Shown: positions 1 through 8,787, numbered from the stretch's first letter. The stretch is 20,712 bases of DNA from an uncultured Candidatus Planktophila sp. (GCA_937927965.1 CALEZA010000011.1:1-20712), one strand, 5' to 3'. Notes: generated from the letters alone by a model not told the origin. Program-made: numbers and translations.

Positions 1-1
1 T

Positions 2-613
2 AGCGCATTTGCGCTGATCTTCTTTGGTCCTTTAATGACTGAAGTTCTCTACATGGGAATCTCACTCGATGACTCTCGCTATATCGGATATGTATTGGCG
101 GCGATGGGACTTGGTCTTGTTCCCTTTAGTATCAACCTAATTTTGGTGCGCGGGTTTAACGCCTTTGAAGATACTAAGACCCAAGTGATTTCCATCTTTA
201 TCATTAACATAATTTCAGTCTTACTTTCCTATCTCTTCTTAGCCCAGTTAGAAAGTGATCAAGTAACAATCGGACTTGGAATAGCATTTTCTATCAGCTA
301 CATCGTGGGGCTCTGGATTACGCTCTCTCTGATTAAAAAGCATGTGGGAACACTTCGCATCAGCGACTTTATTGGTCAGCATGGCCAACTCGCATTGGCA
401 TCCTTGATTGCAATGCTTCCCTTCTTTGCTCTCTCCACTTACTTTGGATGGGTAGATGGTCAGGGATCTCTTCTGATTCGAGCTCTCCGACTTCTCTTGG
501 TATTGGGTGGAAGTGGCCTTGCCTACCTCTTTATTGCCTCACGGTTAAAGGTGGCAGAAATCGCAGGTTTGCGAGAGTTCGCCACATCAACACTGAACCG
601 CCGCCGTAAGTAA
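2..613 (+). CDS. murJ: MurJ/MviN-type lipid II flippase, C-terminal part (5' end outside window)
   Basis: The reading frame is open from base 2 with no stop upstream, so this is the 3' part of a longer gene; the ATG at 35 is internal. The product is very hydrophobic, with about six membrane segments joined by short loops. It contains LVRGFNAFEDTKTQ, which resembles the conserved MurJ segment around R-x-F-x-A-x-x-D-T. It ends in a basic tail (TLNRRRK). MurJ proteins flip lipid II across the inner membrane for peptidoglycan synthesis. The position directly before trxB-trxA-cwlM matches the mviN position in mycobacteria, although the sigma factor gene (sigM) found between mviN and trxB there is absent: the gap to trxB is only 20 bases. 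Other MOP-superfamily exporters are possible from this fragment alone, but the context favours MurJ. Confidence 0.82.
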   Translation, partial: SAFALIFFGPLMTEVLYMGISLDDSRYIGYVLAAMGLGLVPFSINLILVRGFNAFEDTKTQVISIFIINIISVLLSYLFLAQLESDQVTIGLGIAFSISYIVGLWITLSLIKKHVGTLRISDFIGQHGQLALASLIAMLPFFALSTYFGWVDGQGSLLIRALRLLLVLGGSGLAYLFIASRLKVAEIAGLREFATSTLNRRRK

Positions 614-633
614 AGGCGCGATAAGGTGCGCTC

Positions 634-1563
634 ATGAGCACCGATATTCGTGAAGTTGTCATTGTTGGATCTGGACCAGCTGGTTACACAGCAGCTATCT
701 ATGCAGCTCGCGCTGAACTCAAGCCTGTTGTCTATGAAGGTTCAGTCACAGCAGGTGGTGCGCTCATGAATACAACTGAGGTGGAGAACTTCCCAGGATT
801 TATCGATGGAATTATGGGACCAGATCTCATGGATAACATGCGTAAGCAAGCAAAGCGCTTTGGCGCTGAGCTCATCACAGATGATGTTGTCTCTATGGAG
901 CTAGATGGTGATGTAAAGGTCATCACTGATGGATCTGGAAATGTTGTGAAGGCAAAATCTGTCATTCTTGCAATGGGATCTGCCTATCGTGAGATTGGTT
1001 TAGAAAATGAGAAGCGACTTTCAGGTCGCGGTGTCTCATGGTGTGCAACATGCGACGGCTTCTTCTTCCGAGAGCAGGTAATTGCAGTTGTTGGCGGCGG
1101 CGATTCAGCGGTGGAGGAGGCAACATTTCTCACCAAGTTTGCATCTAAGGTTGTTTTAATTCACCGTCGTGATTCACTGCGTGCTTCAAAGATTATGCAA
1201 GAGCGTGCATTTAATAATCCAAAGCTTGAAATTATGTGGGACACAGAAGTCATTGATGTCTTGGGTGAGCAGAAGGTTGAAGGATTAAAGCTTCGCAATA
1301 CAAAGACAGGTGAGGAATCCACTGGCGATTTCACAGGTCTCTTTGTGGCTATTGGCCATATTCCTCGCTCTGAGTTGGTGGTGGGCTCTATTGAGCTCGA
1401 TGGTGAGGGATATGTGAAGGTGGAAGGTCGTTCAACGCGAACTAACCTTCCTGGAGTCTTTGCATGTGGTGATCTTGTTGACCACACCTATCGCCAAGCA
1501 ATCACTGCGGCAGGTTCTGGTTGCCAAGCAGCGTTAGATGCTGAGAAATTCCTCTCACACTAG
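634..1563 (+). CDS. trxB: Thioredoxin-disulfide reductase
   Basis: This 309-residue protein has the size of low-molecular-weight thioredoxin reductases. An N-terminal FAD-binding Rossmann motif ([16 protein letters not shown], about residues 12-27), the redox-active CATC motif (C137 and C140) and a second nucleotide-binding motif for NADPH ([11 protein letters not shown]) appear in the expected order, with the C-terminal FAD segment FACGDLVD. It uses NADPH to reduce thioredoxin in the cytoplasm. The ATG at 634 follows a weak AAGG. The partner gene trxA follows after 53 bases, so the two probably form one unit. Confidence 0.97.
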   Translation: MSTDIREVVIVGSGPAGYTAAIYAARAELKPVVYEGSVTAGGALMNTTEVENFPGFIDGIMGPDLMDNMRKQAKRFGAELITDDVVSMELDGDVKVITDGSGNVVKAKSVILAMGSAYREIGLENEKRLSGRGVSWCATCDGFFFREQVIAVVGGGDSAVEEATFLTKFASKVVLIHRRDSLRASKIMQERAFNNPKLEIMWDTEVIDVLGEQKVEGLKLRNTKTGEESTGDFTGLFVAIGHIPRSELVVGSIELDGEGYVKVEGRSTRTNLPGVFACGDLVDHTYRQAITAAGSGCQAALDAEKFLSH

Positions 1564-1616
1564 TACTCTTGCAGTATCGAATTTAGTAGGAAAATCACTA
1601 TCAATAGGAGTAAGTA

Positions 1617-1940
1617 ATGAGCGCACCAATCAAGGTAACAACAGCAGATTTCGACCAGGTTGTTCTTCAGAGCAGCAAGCCAGTATTGGTGGATTTCTGG
1701 GCTGAATGGTGTGGTCCATGTCGTGCAATCGCTCCAATCTTGGATGATATTGCTGCAGAGCATGGAGATAAGCTCACAATTGCAAAGCTCAACACAGATG
1801 AAGAGTCAGCTATCGCAATTAAGTATGGCGTGACATCTATTCCAATGCTCAATGTTTATGTCAATGGTGAAGTTGTGAAGACCATCATCGGTGCAAAGCC
1901 AAAGCCTGCACTTTTGAAGGAACTCGAAGGCTTTATCTAA
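1617..1940 (+). CDS. trxA: Thioredoxin
   Basis: This 107-residue protein has the canonical thioredoxin fold pattern and active site WCGPC at residues 31-35, preceded by VDFWAEW, with the conserved cis-proline segment SIPML. It is a cytoplasmic dithiol donor for reductases such as ribonucleotide reductase and is recharged by the adjacent TrxB. The start is well supported: AGGAG lies just upstream of ATG 1617. The next gene, cwlM-like, begins only seven bases after the stop, so co-transcription is likely. Confidence 0.97.
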   Translation: MSAPIKVTTADFDQVVLQSSKPVLVDFWAEWCGPCRAIAPILDDIAAEHGDKLTIAKLNTDEESAIAIKYGVTSIPMLNVYVNGEVVKTIIGAKPKPALLKELEGFI

Positions 1941-1947
1941 ACCACTT

Positions 1948-2946
1948 ATGAAGGAGTTATCTCCAGATGAGATTCGCTCTTTTCAACAAGAGCGTGGACT
2001 CCATGTCACAGGTGAACTGAGCGATGCCACCCTTCGCGCCTTAGAAGAGGCGCGATGGAAATTAGGTGATCGATCTCTCTATCTCCAACAACCACCCATG
2101 ATGCGTGGTGATGATGTGGCCACTCTCCAATCTCGTCTGACTGAGATGGGATTTAATTGTGGTCGCGTCGATGGAATTTATGGTGAGCTCACAGAGAGCG
2201 CCGTGAAAGAGTTTCAAAAGTCTGTTGGTGCAAAGGTTGATGGTCGTTGTGGTCCAGCCACCATCATCGCTCTTCTTCGCCTCACAAAAACAATCTCAGG
2301 TGGTACTCCCACGCTATTGCGAGAGAGTGCTGCTCAGAAAAATCGTGGGCCAGCACTTGCAAATAAAGTTGTTGTGATCGATCCAGGTAGTGGTGATGGT
2401 GAATCAGAGATCACTTTTGATATTGCTCAACGCATTGAAGGTCGATTACTTGCGCTAGGTGCAACAGTCTTTTTAGCGCGAGGTGCCGCAAATAATCCAA
2501 GTGAAGAAGAGCGCATCGCTTTCACCAATAAGAATAAGGCCGATCTTCTTATCTCTCTCCACACTGATAGAAGTGAGCAATCTGCAGCCCAAGGTGTTGC
2601 CACCTTCTACTATGGAAGTGATGCTCATGGAATCCACTCTGTGGTGGGTGAGCGCTTTGCATCCCTCGTCCAGAGAGAGATATGTGCCCGCACAGATTTA
2701 CTTAATTGCCGCACCCATGCCAAGAGTTGGGATGCTCTTCGTTTAACTCAATGTCCTGCTATTCGTGTGGATTGCGGATATCTCACCAATGAGCATGATC
2801 GGGAGCGCCTTGCGCGTCCAGAATTTCGTGACACTATCGCTGAAAGTTTTATTATCGCCATCCAACGCCTTTACCTGTCTGCAGAAGATGATGCCAAGAC
2901 TGGAACTTTGAAGATTTCTGACCTGCGTCGCGCAGGAATTCGTTAA
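1948..2946 (+). CDS. cwlM: CwlM-like protein: two peptidoglycan-binding domains plus degenerate amidase_3 domain
   Basis: This 332-residue protein has no signal peptide. Two PG_binding_1-type repeats are visible (about residues 4-40 and 52-110; the second contains VDGIYGELTESAVKEFQ). An N-acetylmuramoyl-L-alanine amidase (amidase_3) domain covers about residues 140-310. In active amidase_3 enzymes the first strand reads DPGHGG, where His binds zinc; here it is DPGSGDG with Ser148. The later H205 (SLHTD) remains, but the usual catalytic Glu near the C-terminal CGFLTN motif is Asp275 (VDCGYLTN). In mycobacteria the gene at this position is cwlM, a cytoplasmic regulator of peptidoglycan precursor synthesis phosphorylated by PknB. 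Lack of a signal peptide, the degenerate centre and a Thr-containing tail (KTGTLKISDL) suggest a similar regulatory role. That role is inference. Confidence 0.88.
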   Translation: MKELSPDEIRSFQQERGLHVTGELSDATLRALEEARWKLGDRSLYLQQPPMMRGDDVATLQSRLTEMGFNCGRVDGIYGELTESAVKEFQKSVGAKVDGRCGPATIIALLRLTKTISGGTPTLLRESAAQKNRGPALANKVVVIDPGSGDGESEITFDIAQRIEGRLLALGATVFLARGAANNPSEEERIAFTNKNKADLLISLHTDRSEQSAAQGVATFYYGSDAHGIHSVVGERFASLVQREICARTDLLNCRTHAKSWDALRLTQCPAIRVDCGYLTNEHDRERLARPEFRDTIAESFIIAIQRLYLSAEDDAKTGTLKISDLRRAGIR

Positions 2947-2988
2947 TTCCCTCCTATCTAGCGCTCTAAGTGTGGGAAGATTGCGCCC

Positions 2989-4248
2989 ATGTCAGAGGTA
3001 AATGTTCGATATCAGACCGGAGCTCCACAGCATCTCGAAGAGAGATTTGCTGCGCGAGCCGCTGGAATGTTGCCTTCTGAAATCCGTGCCCTCTTCGCTG
3101 TGGCATCACGCCCAGAGATTGTCTCTCTTGCAGGTGGCATGCCTAATCTCTCCGCTCTACCTATGGAGATGATGGCTGGCGTTGTTAATGAATTAATTCT
3201 CACCAATGGATCTGAAGCTCTTCAATATGGAAGCGGCCAAGGCCATCCAAAGCTGCGTGAGCAGATCTGTGATGTGATGGCACTTGAAGGAATCAGAGCA
3301 AATCCTGATGATGTAGTTGTCACAACAGGATCACAGCAAGCCCTTGATTTGATCTCTCGCATCTTTATCGATCCAGGCGATGTTGTTCTCGTTGAAGCAC
3401 CTTCCTATGTGGGAGCTTTGGGAACATTCCGCCAATATGAGGCTTCTGTTGTCCATGTGGAGATGGATGAGAATGGAATGGTTCCTGACTCACTTCGTGG
3501 AGCAATTAAGAGTGTTCGCGCTGCAGGACGAAAGATTAAGTTTCTCTACCTCATCCCTAATTACCAGAATCCAACAGGTGTCTGCCTTCCTGCAGATCGT
3601 CGCACAGAGATTCTCAACATCTGCCGTGAAGAGAGCATCTTTGTTGTGGAAGACAATCCTTATGGACTTCTCGGTTTTGATAAGCCATCTCCCAATGCAA
3701 TGCGTGCTGAAGATTCAGAGAATGTTATTTATCTAGGCTCATTTTCAAAGACAATCGCATCTGGTCTTCGTGTGGGTTGGGCACTTGTTCCACAATCTCT
3801 TAAAGATAAATTGGTGATTGCATCAGAGTCATCGATTCTCTGTCCATCAAACTTCACACAGCTGACAATCTCTAGTTATCTAGCAGATCAGCCATGGCGT
3901 GATCAGATTGCAAGCTTCTGTGAGCTCTATAAGGTCCGTCGCGATGCAATGTTGGAATCACTTGAGCAGTACTTTCCTGAAGAGGCGAAGTGGACCAAAC
4001 CTGGTGGCGGTTTCTATGTGTGGGTCAATCTCCCACCTGAGATCGACACAAAAGCTTTGATGCCTAAGGCAATTGTTGCCAAGGTTGCCTATGTTCCAGG
4101 AAATGCCTTCTATGCAGATGGCTTTGGTTCATGGTCTATGCGTCTTTCCTACTGCCACCCAACTCCAGAGCGCATCCGTGAAGGTGTGAAGGCTCTCGGT
4201 GGTGTGGTTAAGCAGGAGATGAAGCGCCGCGGGACTGCGCTGAATTAA
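2989..4248 (+). CDS. PLP-dependent aminotransferase, class I/II (2-aminoadipate/MocR-like fold)
   Basis: This 419-residue fold-type I aminotransferase has the substrate/PLP segment YGSGQGHPKLREQI, the NYQNPTG motif whose Asn contacts PLP, VEDNPYG, and the Schiff-base lysine K254 in GSFSKT, followed by RVGW. A C-terminal Arg in MRLSYCHPTPERI probably binds the substrate carboxylate. There is no N-terminal GntR domain, so it is an enzyme and not a MocR regulator. The sequence resembles 2-aminoadipate, aromatic and valine-pyruvate aminotransferases; the exact substrate cannot be read from it. Upstream of ATG 2989 there is no clear ribosome-binding site, so a leaderless or weakly initiated message is possible. 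It converges on parB with nine bases between the stops. Confidence 0.9.
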   Translation: MSEVNVRYQTGAPQHLEERFAARAAGMLPSEIRALFAVASRPEIVSLAGGMPNLSALPMEMMAGVVNELILTNGSEALQYGSGQGHPKLREQICDVMALEGIRANPDDVVVTTGSQQALDLISRIFIDPGDVVLVEAPSYVGALGTFRQYEASVVHVEMDENGMVPDSLRGAIKSVRAAGRKIKFLYLIPNYQNPTGVCLPADRRTEILNICREESIFVVEDNPYGLLGFDKPSPNAMRAEDSENVIYLGSFSKTIASGLRVGWALVPQSLKDKLVIASESSILCPSNFTQLTISSYLADQPWRDQIASFCELYKVRRDAMLESLEQYFPEEAKWTKPGGGFYVWVNLPPEIDTKALMPKAIVAKVAYVPGNAFYADGFGSWSMRLSYCHPTPERIREGVKALGGVVKQEMKRRGTALN

Positions 4249-4257
4249 TTCTTGTAA

Positions 4258-5124
4258 TTACGCTTTTTCAATCAAATCAACAATGCGTTGAAGATCTTCT
4301 GTTCCTGCAAACTCAATGGTGATCTTGCCTTTGCCTTTACCCATCTCCACTGAGACTCGTGTGTCCAGGTAATCTCCTAGAAGCTCTGCTGCAGCAAGTC
4401 CTGCACCAGATACTCCCTTAGAAGATGGCTTCTTAGCCTTACCTGTTGATGGTTTGTGGGTGGCGATGATCTCTTCTGTTGCTCTCACACTTAAACCTTC
4501 ACCGACAATGCGAGAAGCTAACTTCTCAATCTCTGTTGCGTCGGTAAGACCAAGGAGTGCGCGAGCATGTCCTGCAGAGAGAATTCCTGCAGCGACCTTT
4601 CTCTGCACTGACTCTGGAAGGTTTAGGAGGCGAATAGTGTTAGAAATCTGTGGTCGTGATCGCCCTAACTTTGTTGCAAGTTCATCGTGGGTGCATCCAA
4701 AGTCGGTGAGGAGTTGAAGATATGCAGCGCCCTCTTCGAGAGGATTGAGTTGGCTGCGATGAATATTTTCAATGAGCGCTTCACGAAGTAGTTCATTATC
4801 AGGTGTTTGGCGAATAATGACAGGAATGGATTTCAACCCTGCAGCTTTAGCGGCGCGGAATCGACGCTCACCCATCACCAATTCATATTTATCATCTGCA
4901 ACTTTGCGAACAACTGGTGGTTGAAGAATTCCAAATAATTTAATTGATGCAATTAACTCGTTGAGTGCTTCTTCATCAAAGACTGTTCGTGGTTGACGAG
5001 GGTTAGGAGAAATTTGTGAAAGAGGAATTTCGTTTTGTGTTGCAACTTCTGTTCCCTCAACAGTCAGAGATGTTGGAATAAGTGAATCGAGATTAATTCC
5101 AAGACCACCGCGCTTTGTTGCCAT
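4258..5124 (-). CDS. parB: Chromosome-partitioning protein ParB
   Basis: This 288-residue protein begins [14 protein letters not shown], the usual N-terminal segment of ParB that contacts ParA. The ParB/Srx-type CTP-binding domain follows, with NPRQPR (residues 41-46) and GERRFRAA (from residue 85). A helix-turn-helix parS-reading domain comes next ([25 protein letters not shown]), then a C-terminal dimerisation region. ParB loads on parS sites, spreads, and with ParA and SMC directs origin segregation. Its ATG overlaps the parA stop by one base (TAATG), so the two are probably translationally coupled. Two parS-like sites lie close by at 6018 and 6632. Confidence 0.97.
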   Translation of the reverse strand: MATKRGGLGINLDSLIPTSLTVEGTEVATQNEIPLSQISPNPRQPRTVFDEEALNELIASIKLFGILQPPVVRKVADDKYELVMGERRFRAAKAAGLKSIPVIIRQTPDNELLREALIENIHRSQLNPLEEGAAYLQLLTDFGCTHDELATKLGRSRPQISNTIRLLNLPESVQRKVAAGILSAGHARALLGLTDATEIEKLASRIVGEGLSVRATEEIIATHKPSTGKAKKPSSKGVSGAGLAAAELLGDYLDTRVSVEMGKGKGKITIEFAGTEDLQRIVDLIEKA

Positions 5125-6038
5125 TATGCAATTCCATCCTTCATCTGATCTTTGTAATTAATACTCACAACATTAGAGTCAAAAACAACTTCATCTTTTG
5201 CTTTGCCGCGTTCTGCAATCTCTCGAGCGACCTGCATATATGCAATAGCACCTGGGGAGAGTGGGTCATATGTCATCACTGTTTGGTTATATGAAGGAGC
5301 TTCAGAGACTCGAACAGCGCGTGGAATTGGAATATCAATAAGTTCATTAGGAAAGTGTGATCTCACATTTGCAGCAACATCATTGGAAAGTCGTGTGCGT
5401 GAATCAAACATGGTGAGAATAATTGTTGAAAGATTCAATGTTGGATTGAGTCGCTTCTTCACAAGTGCATATGTCTCAAGTAATTGTGAGAGACCTTCGA
5501 GTGCGTAGTACTCAGTTTGAATTGGAATTGCTAACTCTTTCGATGCAGCAAATGCATTGATGGTTAGAAGTCCAAGAGATGGAGGGCAATCAATAAAAAT
5601 GTAATCGTAATTAACGCTGATTTGATCAATTGCTTCTTTTAATTGAAGCTCTCTTGCAACCATTGAGACGAGATTGATCTCTGCATTAGCTAGTGATGTA
5701 TTAGATGGAATGCAGTCGAGCTCTGGAAAACCTGCAACCTTTTGAATAACAGTTGTAATCTCAGATGTGCCCATAAGGACCTCATAGATACCTGCGCTGG
5801 TGCGATGCTCCACACCTAGGGCTGTGGAGGCATTTCCTTGAGGATCGAGGTCGATGACCAAGACTCTAAGGCCACCCATAGCCAGGGCTGCTGCGATATT
5901 GACTGTGGAGGTGGTCTTTCCCACCCCACCCTTCTGGTTGGCCACAGTGATGATGCGGGTAGAGGCAGGCTTAGCCATCGCCTCTTTAAGGCGGCGCACG
6001 CCTATTACCTTTGCGCTTGTTTCACGTGAATCATCCAC
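5124..6038 (-). CDS. parA: Chromosome-partitioning ATPase ParA (Soj)
   Basis: The deviant Walker A motif KGGVGKTT, followed by Walker A' (VIDLDPQGN) and Walker B ([10 protein letters not shown]), identifies a ParA/Soj ATPase of the usual length. It binds DNA as an ATP dimer and is stimulated by ParB to move origins. The start is uncertain. The frame extends to TTG at 6050, but AGGTGG lies directly against that codon; GTG at 6038 is 12 bases past AGGTGG and is my choice. ATG 5978 would remove the N-terminal leader ([15 protein letters not shown]) that seems to have counterparts in other actinobacterial ParA proteins. A parS-like site is encoded within the first codons (6018-6033). parB follows with a one-base overlap. 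Confidence 0.95.
   Translation of the reverse strand: MDDSRETSAKVIGVRRLKEAMAKPASTRIITVANQKGGVGKTTSTVNIAAALAMGGLRVLVIDLDPQGNASTALGVEHRTSAGIYEVLMGTSEITTVIQKVAGFPELDCIPSNTSLANAEINLVSMVARELQLKEAIDQISVNYDYIFIDCPPSLGLLTINAFAASKELAIPIQTEYYALEGLSQLLETYALVKKRLNPTLNLSTIILTMFDSRTRLSNDVAANVRSHFPNELIDIPIPRAVRVSEAPSYNQTVMTYDPLSPGAIAYMQVAREIAERGKAKDEVVFDSNVVSINYKDQMKDGIA
6018..6033. promoter_or_regulatory. parS: parS-like ParB-binding site inside the start of parA
   Basis: TGTTTCACGTGAATCA matches the bacterial parS consensus TGTTTCACGTGAAACA at 15 of 16 positions; the single difference is at position 14. It lies within the first codons of parA, encoding residues D-D-S-R-E-T. ParB binding here could nucleate origin segregation and might also affect parAB expression. 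Confidence 0.9.
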
Positions 6039-6054
6039 GGCAGTATTCAACCAC

Positions 6055-6639
6055 CTATTTCGGGAGCTTCTTCACCTCAACGATGCGTCCCATGCCAATT
6101 CCTTCAAGGGTGATCTCATGCAGGCTCGCATGGAGGACCCCTTCCATCTCCTTTGAGGCAGATTCACCCTTCATGGCAAGGAGGGAGCCATTCATTTTGA
6201 GCATATGCCAGCACATCTTCTTTAATTTATCTAAGGGTGCAACAGCTCGTGCGGTAATAAAGTCAGCTGATTTCTTCACATCCTGGGCTCGGCCACGAAT
6301 AACCTGGATATCAGTGCCTGCTGTTGCCTCTTTAAGGAACTCCACACGCCTCTCCAGAGGCTCAATAAGGGTCACTTTCAAATCTGGACGAGCCAGAGCG
6401 ATCACAATTCCAGGTAGACCTGCCCCTGAACCGATATCAAAGAGGGAGGCACCTTGAGGTAAGAGCTCTGTGACAAAGAGGGAGTTAAAGATATGACGAT
6501 CCCAGATCCTCTCCCCTTCACGAGGGCCAATCAGCCCACGCTCAATACCTGCCCCTTTGAGGAACTCGGCATAGGCTCGAACCTCATCCCCACGCTCAGG
6601 AAAGTAGCGAGCTATAAGGGTGTCGAGCTCTTGTTCCAC
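6055..6639 (-). CDS. rsmG: 16S rRNA (guanine527-N7)-methyltransferase RsmG (GidB)
   Basis: This 194-residue Rossmann-fold methyltransferase has the SAM-binding motif DIGSGAGLPG, preceded by IWDRHIFNSL, the signature of RsmG, and followed by LIEPLERRVEFLKE and ITARAVAPL. It methylates G527 of 16S rRNA; loss gives low-level streptomycin resistance in several bacteria. The start is GTG 6639, and this GTG is part of the parS-like palindrome at 6632-6647. Only a weak AAAGG lies upstream. It sits between jag (15 bases away) and parA, the common actinobacterial order. Confidence 0.96.
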   Translation of the reverse strand: MEQELDTLIARYFPERGDEVRAYAEFLKGAGIERGLIGPREGERIWDRHIFNSLFVTELLPQGASLFDIGSGAGLPGIVIALARPDLKVTLIEPLERRVEFLKEATAGTDIQVIRGRAQDVKKSADFITARAVAPLDKLKKMCWHMLKMNGSLLAMKGESASKEMEGVLHASLHEITLEGIGMGRIVEVKKLPK

Positions 6640-6647
6640 GTGAAACC
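6632..6647. promoter_or_regulatory. parS: parS-like ParB-binding site over the rsmG start codon
   Basis: TGTTCCACGTGAAACC matches the parS consensus at 14 of 16 positions (differences at 5 and 16) and keeps the CACGTG core. On the minus strand the central GTG is the likely rsmG start codon. Together with the site at 6018 it brackets rsmG at a spacing of about 614 bases. Confidence 0.8.
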
Positions 6648-6654
6648 AGAGCCT

Positions 6655-7167
6655 TTAGGAAGGGAAGATAACGACAAAACGGCGTGGATCTTCGCCCTCA
6701 GACTCTGAGGTCAGACCCATATCCTGGATTGTGTCGTGGATAATCTTGCGCTCAAAGGCGTTCATTGGCTCAAGTTTGATCTGCTCACCCTTGGACTTTG
6801 CCTCTTCGCCAAGCTTCTTTGCAAGGGCTGTGAGCTCCTTGCGGCGGTCGGCACGGAAGTTCTCAATATCGAGCATAAGGCGGCTGCGATCTCCGGATGC
6901 TGTCTGAACAGCTAGGCGTGTGAGCTCTTGGAGGGCATCGAGAACCTCTCCATTCTTTCCCACGAGGTGGTTGAGCTTTCCTCCAACGATAGCCAGGGAT
7001 GCACGACCATTTTCAACATCGATATCGATATCGCCATCGAGATCTGCGATATCAAGGAGCGCCTCTAGGTAGTCAGCGGCGATATCGCCCTCTTCCTCTA
7101 GCTTGGCCGCGCTCTTAGGGGCCTTCTTTGGCTCAATAGCCTCTGTTGCTTCTACAGTCTCGCTCAT
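6655..7167 (-). CDS. jag: KhpB/Jag-type RNA-binding protein (KH + R3H domains)
   Basis: This 170-residue protein has an acidic N-terminus, a KH-like domain (AIVGGKLNHLVGKNGEVLDA, about residues 60-80, with the GxxG-type loop) and a C-terminal R3H domain (ADRRKELTALAKKL ... MNAFERKIIHDTIQDM). It lacks the separate Jag-N domain of firmicute homologues, so it is the short actinobacterial form. KhpB partners the small KH protein KhpA in RNA binding that affects cell elongation and division in Gram-positive bacteria. GGAGAG precedes the ATG. The gap to yidC is 62 bases, larger than elsewhere in this block, so a second promoter here is possible but I could not define one. Confidence 0.92.
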   Translation of the reverse strand: MSETVEATEAIEPKKAPKSAAKLEEEGDIAADYLEALLDIADLDGDIDIDVENGRASLAIVGGKLNHLVGKNGEVLDALQELTRLAVQTASGDRSRLMLDIENFRADRRKELTALAKKLGEEAKSKGEQIKLEPMNAFERKIIHDTIQDMGLTSESEGEDPRRFVVIFPS

Positions 7168-7229
7168 TTTCTCTCCATTAGTAGGGTGAATTATGCGTTT
7201 ATATACCTATTTGATAGTAAATGTCCGTA

Positions 7230-8141
7230 TTACTTCTTCTTCTTTTTATTCTTCTTAGGCTGCTTACGCTGGCCTTCAAATTTAGGGGTTTCTGGAGCCT
7301 CAAATGGGGTCTCAGGTGAGATCTCCTTTGAGTCGATTCTCGACTTGTGGGCACGCTTGCGCTGGAGCTCTTCATAGGCAGGAGATCCTGGTGTGGGGTT
7401 TCGCTTAATCACATAGTACTGCTGGCCCCATGTCCAGATATTTGTTGTTGACCAGTAAATCAAAACTCCAACAGGAAAGTTCACACCTGAGATTGCAAAG
7501 ATAACTGGAAATACATACAACATAATTTTTTGTTGCTGCAACATCATATTGTTGCTGGAATCCATCTTTGGCATTCCCTTAGTCATCAACTGCTTCTGGG
7601 TTGTGAAGGTAGTTGCAGACATTAAAGCGATCAGTGCAACTGTCACAATCTTTACAGTCATCTGATCTGATCCAAGGAAAGATTCAGAGATTGGTGAACC
7701 AAAGAATTTCGCTTGTGCAGCTGAGGTGAGGTAATCACCTTTCATAAATCCGTGAGATTTATTGGATGCAATTCCATTGAGCACTGTGAAGAGTGCAAAC
7801 ATCACTGGTGCTTGAGCAATAATTGGAAAACATGATGCAAGTGGATTTGTCTTATGCTCTTTATAGAGCTTCATCATCTCTTCTGATTGTTTCTGGCGAT
7901 CATCTTTATATTTGTTTTGAATCGCTTTCATCTGTGGTTGCAAAGCTGTCATAGCGCGTTGGCTCTTGATCTGCTTTACAAAGAGTGGAATCAAGATAAT
8001 GCGGATGAGAACTACAAGTCCCATGATGGAGAGTGTCCATGTCACACCTGAGTTTGGTCCGAAAATTGGTGAGAGCAATTTATGAATTGCAATCATGATT
8101 CCTGAGACCAGGTTATATAGTGGATCTAAGATAAAGCCCAT
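7230..8141 (-). CDS. yidC: Membrane protein insertase YidC/Oxa1
   Basis: This 303-residue protein contains the Oxa1/YidC core with about five hydrophobic segments: WTLSIMGLVVLIRIILIPLF with the conserved groove arginine, the cytoplasmic coiled hairpin (SQRAMTALQPQMKAIQNKYK), SCFPIIAQAPVMFALF, a third around TVALIALMSATTF and the last pair near VFPVIFAISGVNFPVGVLIYW. The extreme C-terminus is a lysine run (KKNKKKKK), typical of ribosome-binding tails in Gram-positive YidC. It inserts proteins into the cytoplasmic membrane alone or with SecYEG. The start codon overlaps the yidD stop by one base. Confidence 0.97.
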   Translation of the reverse strand: MGFILDPLYNLVSGIMIAIHKLLSPIFGPNSGVTWTLSIMGLVVLIRIILIPLFVKQIKSQRAMTALQPQMKAIQNKYKDDRQKQSEEMMKLYKEHKTNPLASCFPIIAQAPVMFALFTVLNGIASNKSHGFMKGDYLTSAAQAKFFGSPISESFLGSDQMTVKIVTVALIALMSATTFTTQKQLMTKGMPKMDSSNNMMLQQQKIMLYVFPVIFAISGVNFPVGVLIYWSTTNIWTWGQQYYVIKRNPTPGSPAYEELQRKRAHKSRIDSKEISPETPFEAPETPKFEGQRKQPKKNKKKKK

Positions 8142-8434
8142 TAGCGGACCCCTTCCATTTCTTTGACGCTGGAAACCTGTGTATTTCGCTGGTTATTTAA
8201 CTTATTCTTTGCATCTGCGCTATCGATATCGGCATCTACATAATCAACACCGCCGTGAGACCAAGGGTTGCATCGCACTAAACGCCAGAGCGCCATCACA
8301 ACTCCTTTAAGCCCATAACGATTGATTGCTGTGATCGCATAGTTAGAACATGATGGGTAATACTTACAGCGCGGCTCTCGTGTTGCTGAAAATTTCTGAT
8401 AGAGCGCAATGAGGGCAGATGTAATCTTTTTCAT
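8141..8434 (-). CDS. yidD: YidD, small membrane-protein insertion efficiency factor
   Basis: This 97-residue protein has the DUF37/YidD signature CKYYPSCSNYAITAINRYG and RLVRCNPWSHGGVDYVD, with the conserved cysteines. YidD is a peripheral, amphipathic membrane protein linked to YidC-dependent insertion. It is sandwiched between rnpA and yidC with one-base TAATG overlaps on both sides, the standard arrangement. Confidence 0.96.
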   Translation of the reverse strand: MKKITSALIALYQKFSATREPRCKYYPSCSNYAITAINRYGLKGVVMALWRLVRCNPWSHGGVDYVDADIDSADAKNKLNNQRNTQVSSVKEMEGVR

Positions 8435-8787
8435 TACACACCTGCCTTTCGTGAGGCTACCTTTTTCAAAAGTGATGAGGTGAGATATGAAATCTCTTCT
8501 GAGAGATTCTCACTCTGGTTATTCAGTGCTCGGATCACAAGCAGTGATCCTTCTGGGAAGTTGGGAAGAAGTGGAGCAATGAGATGTCGCAGTTGGCGAG
8601 AGAGGCGGTGGCGCTGCACAGATCCCCCGACGCTCTTTCCAATAATGAGTCCAGCCTTTGCGACATCAGTTGTTGCAGGTTGGATGTAGAGGTATCCGAC
8701 AAAGTTCTGTGTAGCAACTCTCGATCCGCTCTTTGTTGCCTTAGCGAAATCAGAGGGTGAAGTTAAGCGTGCGCGTGTGGGCAGCAC
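8434..8787 (-). CDS. rnpA: Ribonuclease P protein component
   Basis: This 117-residue basic protein has the RnpA pattern: N-terminal RARLTSPSDFAKATKSG, the GLIIGKSVGGSVQRHRLSRQLRH segment corresponding to the RNR motif, and a central beta-sheet. It assists the RNase P RNA in 5' maturation of tRNAs. The first Arg of the classic RNR is replaced here (QRHRLSRQ), similar to other actinobacterial proteins. The start is GTG at 8787. It overlaps yidD by one base and lies 39 bases after rpmH. Confidence 0.94.
   Translation of the reverse strand: MLPTRARLTSPSDFAKATKSGSRVATQNFVGYLYIQPATTDVAKAGLIIGKSVGGSVQRHRLSRQLRHLIAPLLPNFPEGSLLVIRALNNQSENLSEEISYLTSSLLKKVASRKAGV

Noticed and set aside
4244..4260. TAATT/AATTA inverted repeat between aminotransferase and parB as a terminator
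   Set aside because: Only a five-base AT stem with no T-run; too weak to be called a terminator.
7186..7377. Phe-rich small open frame opposite the yidC end
   Set aside because: It is the antisense of the lysine-rich yidC tail, which produces Phe-rich codons by chance.
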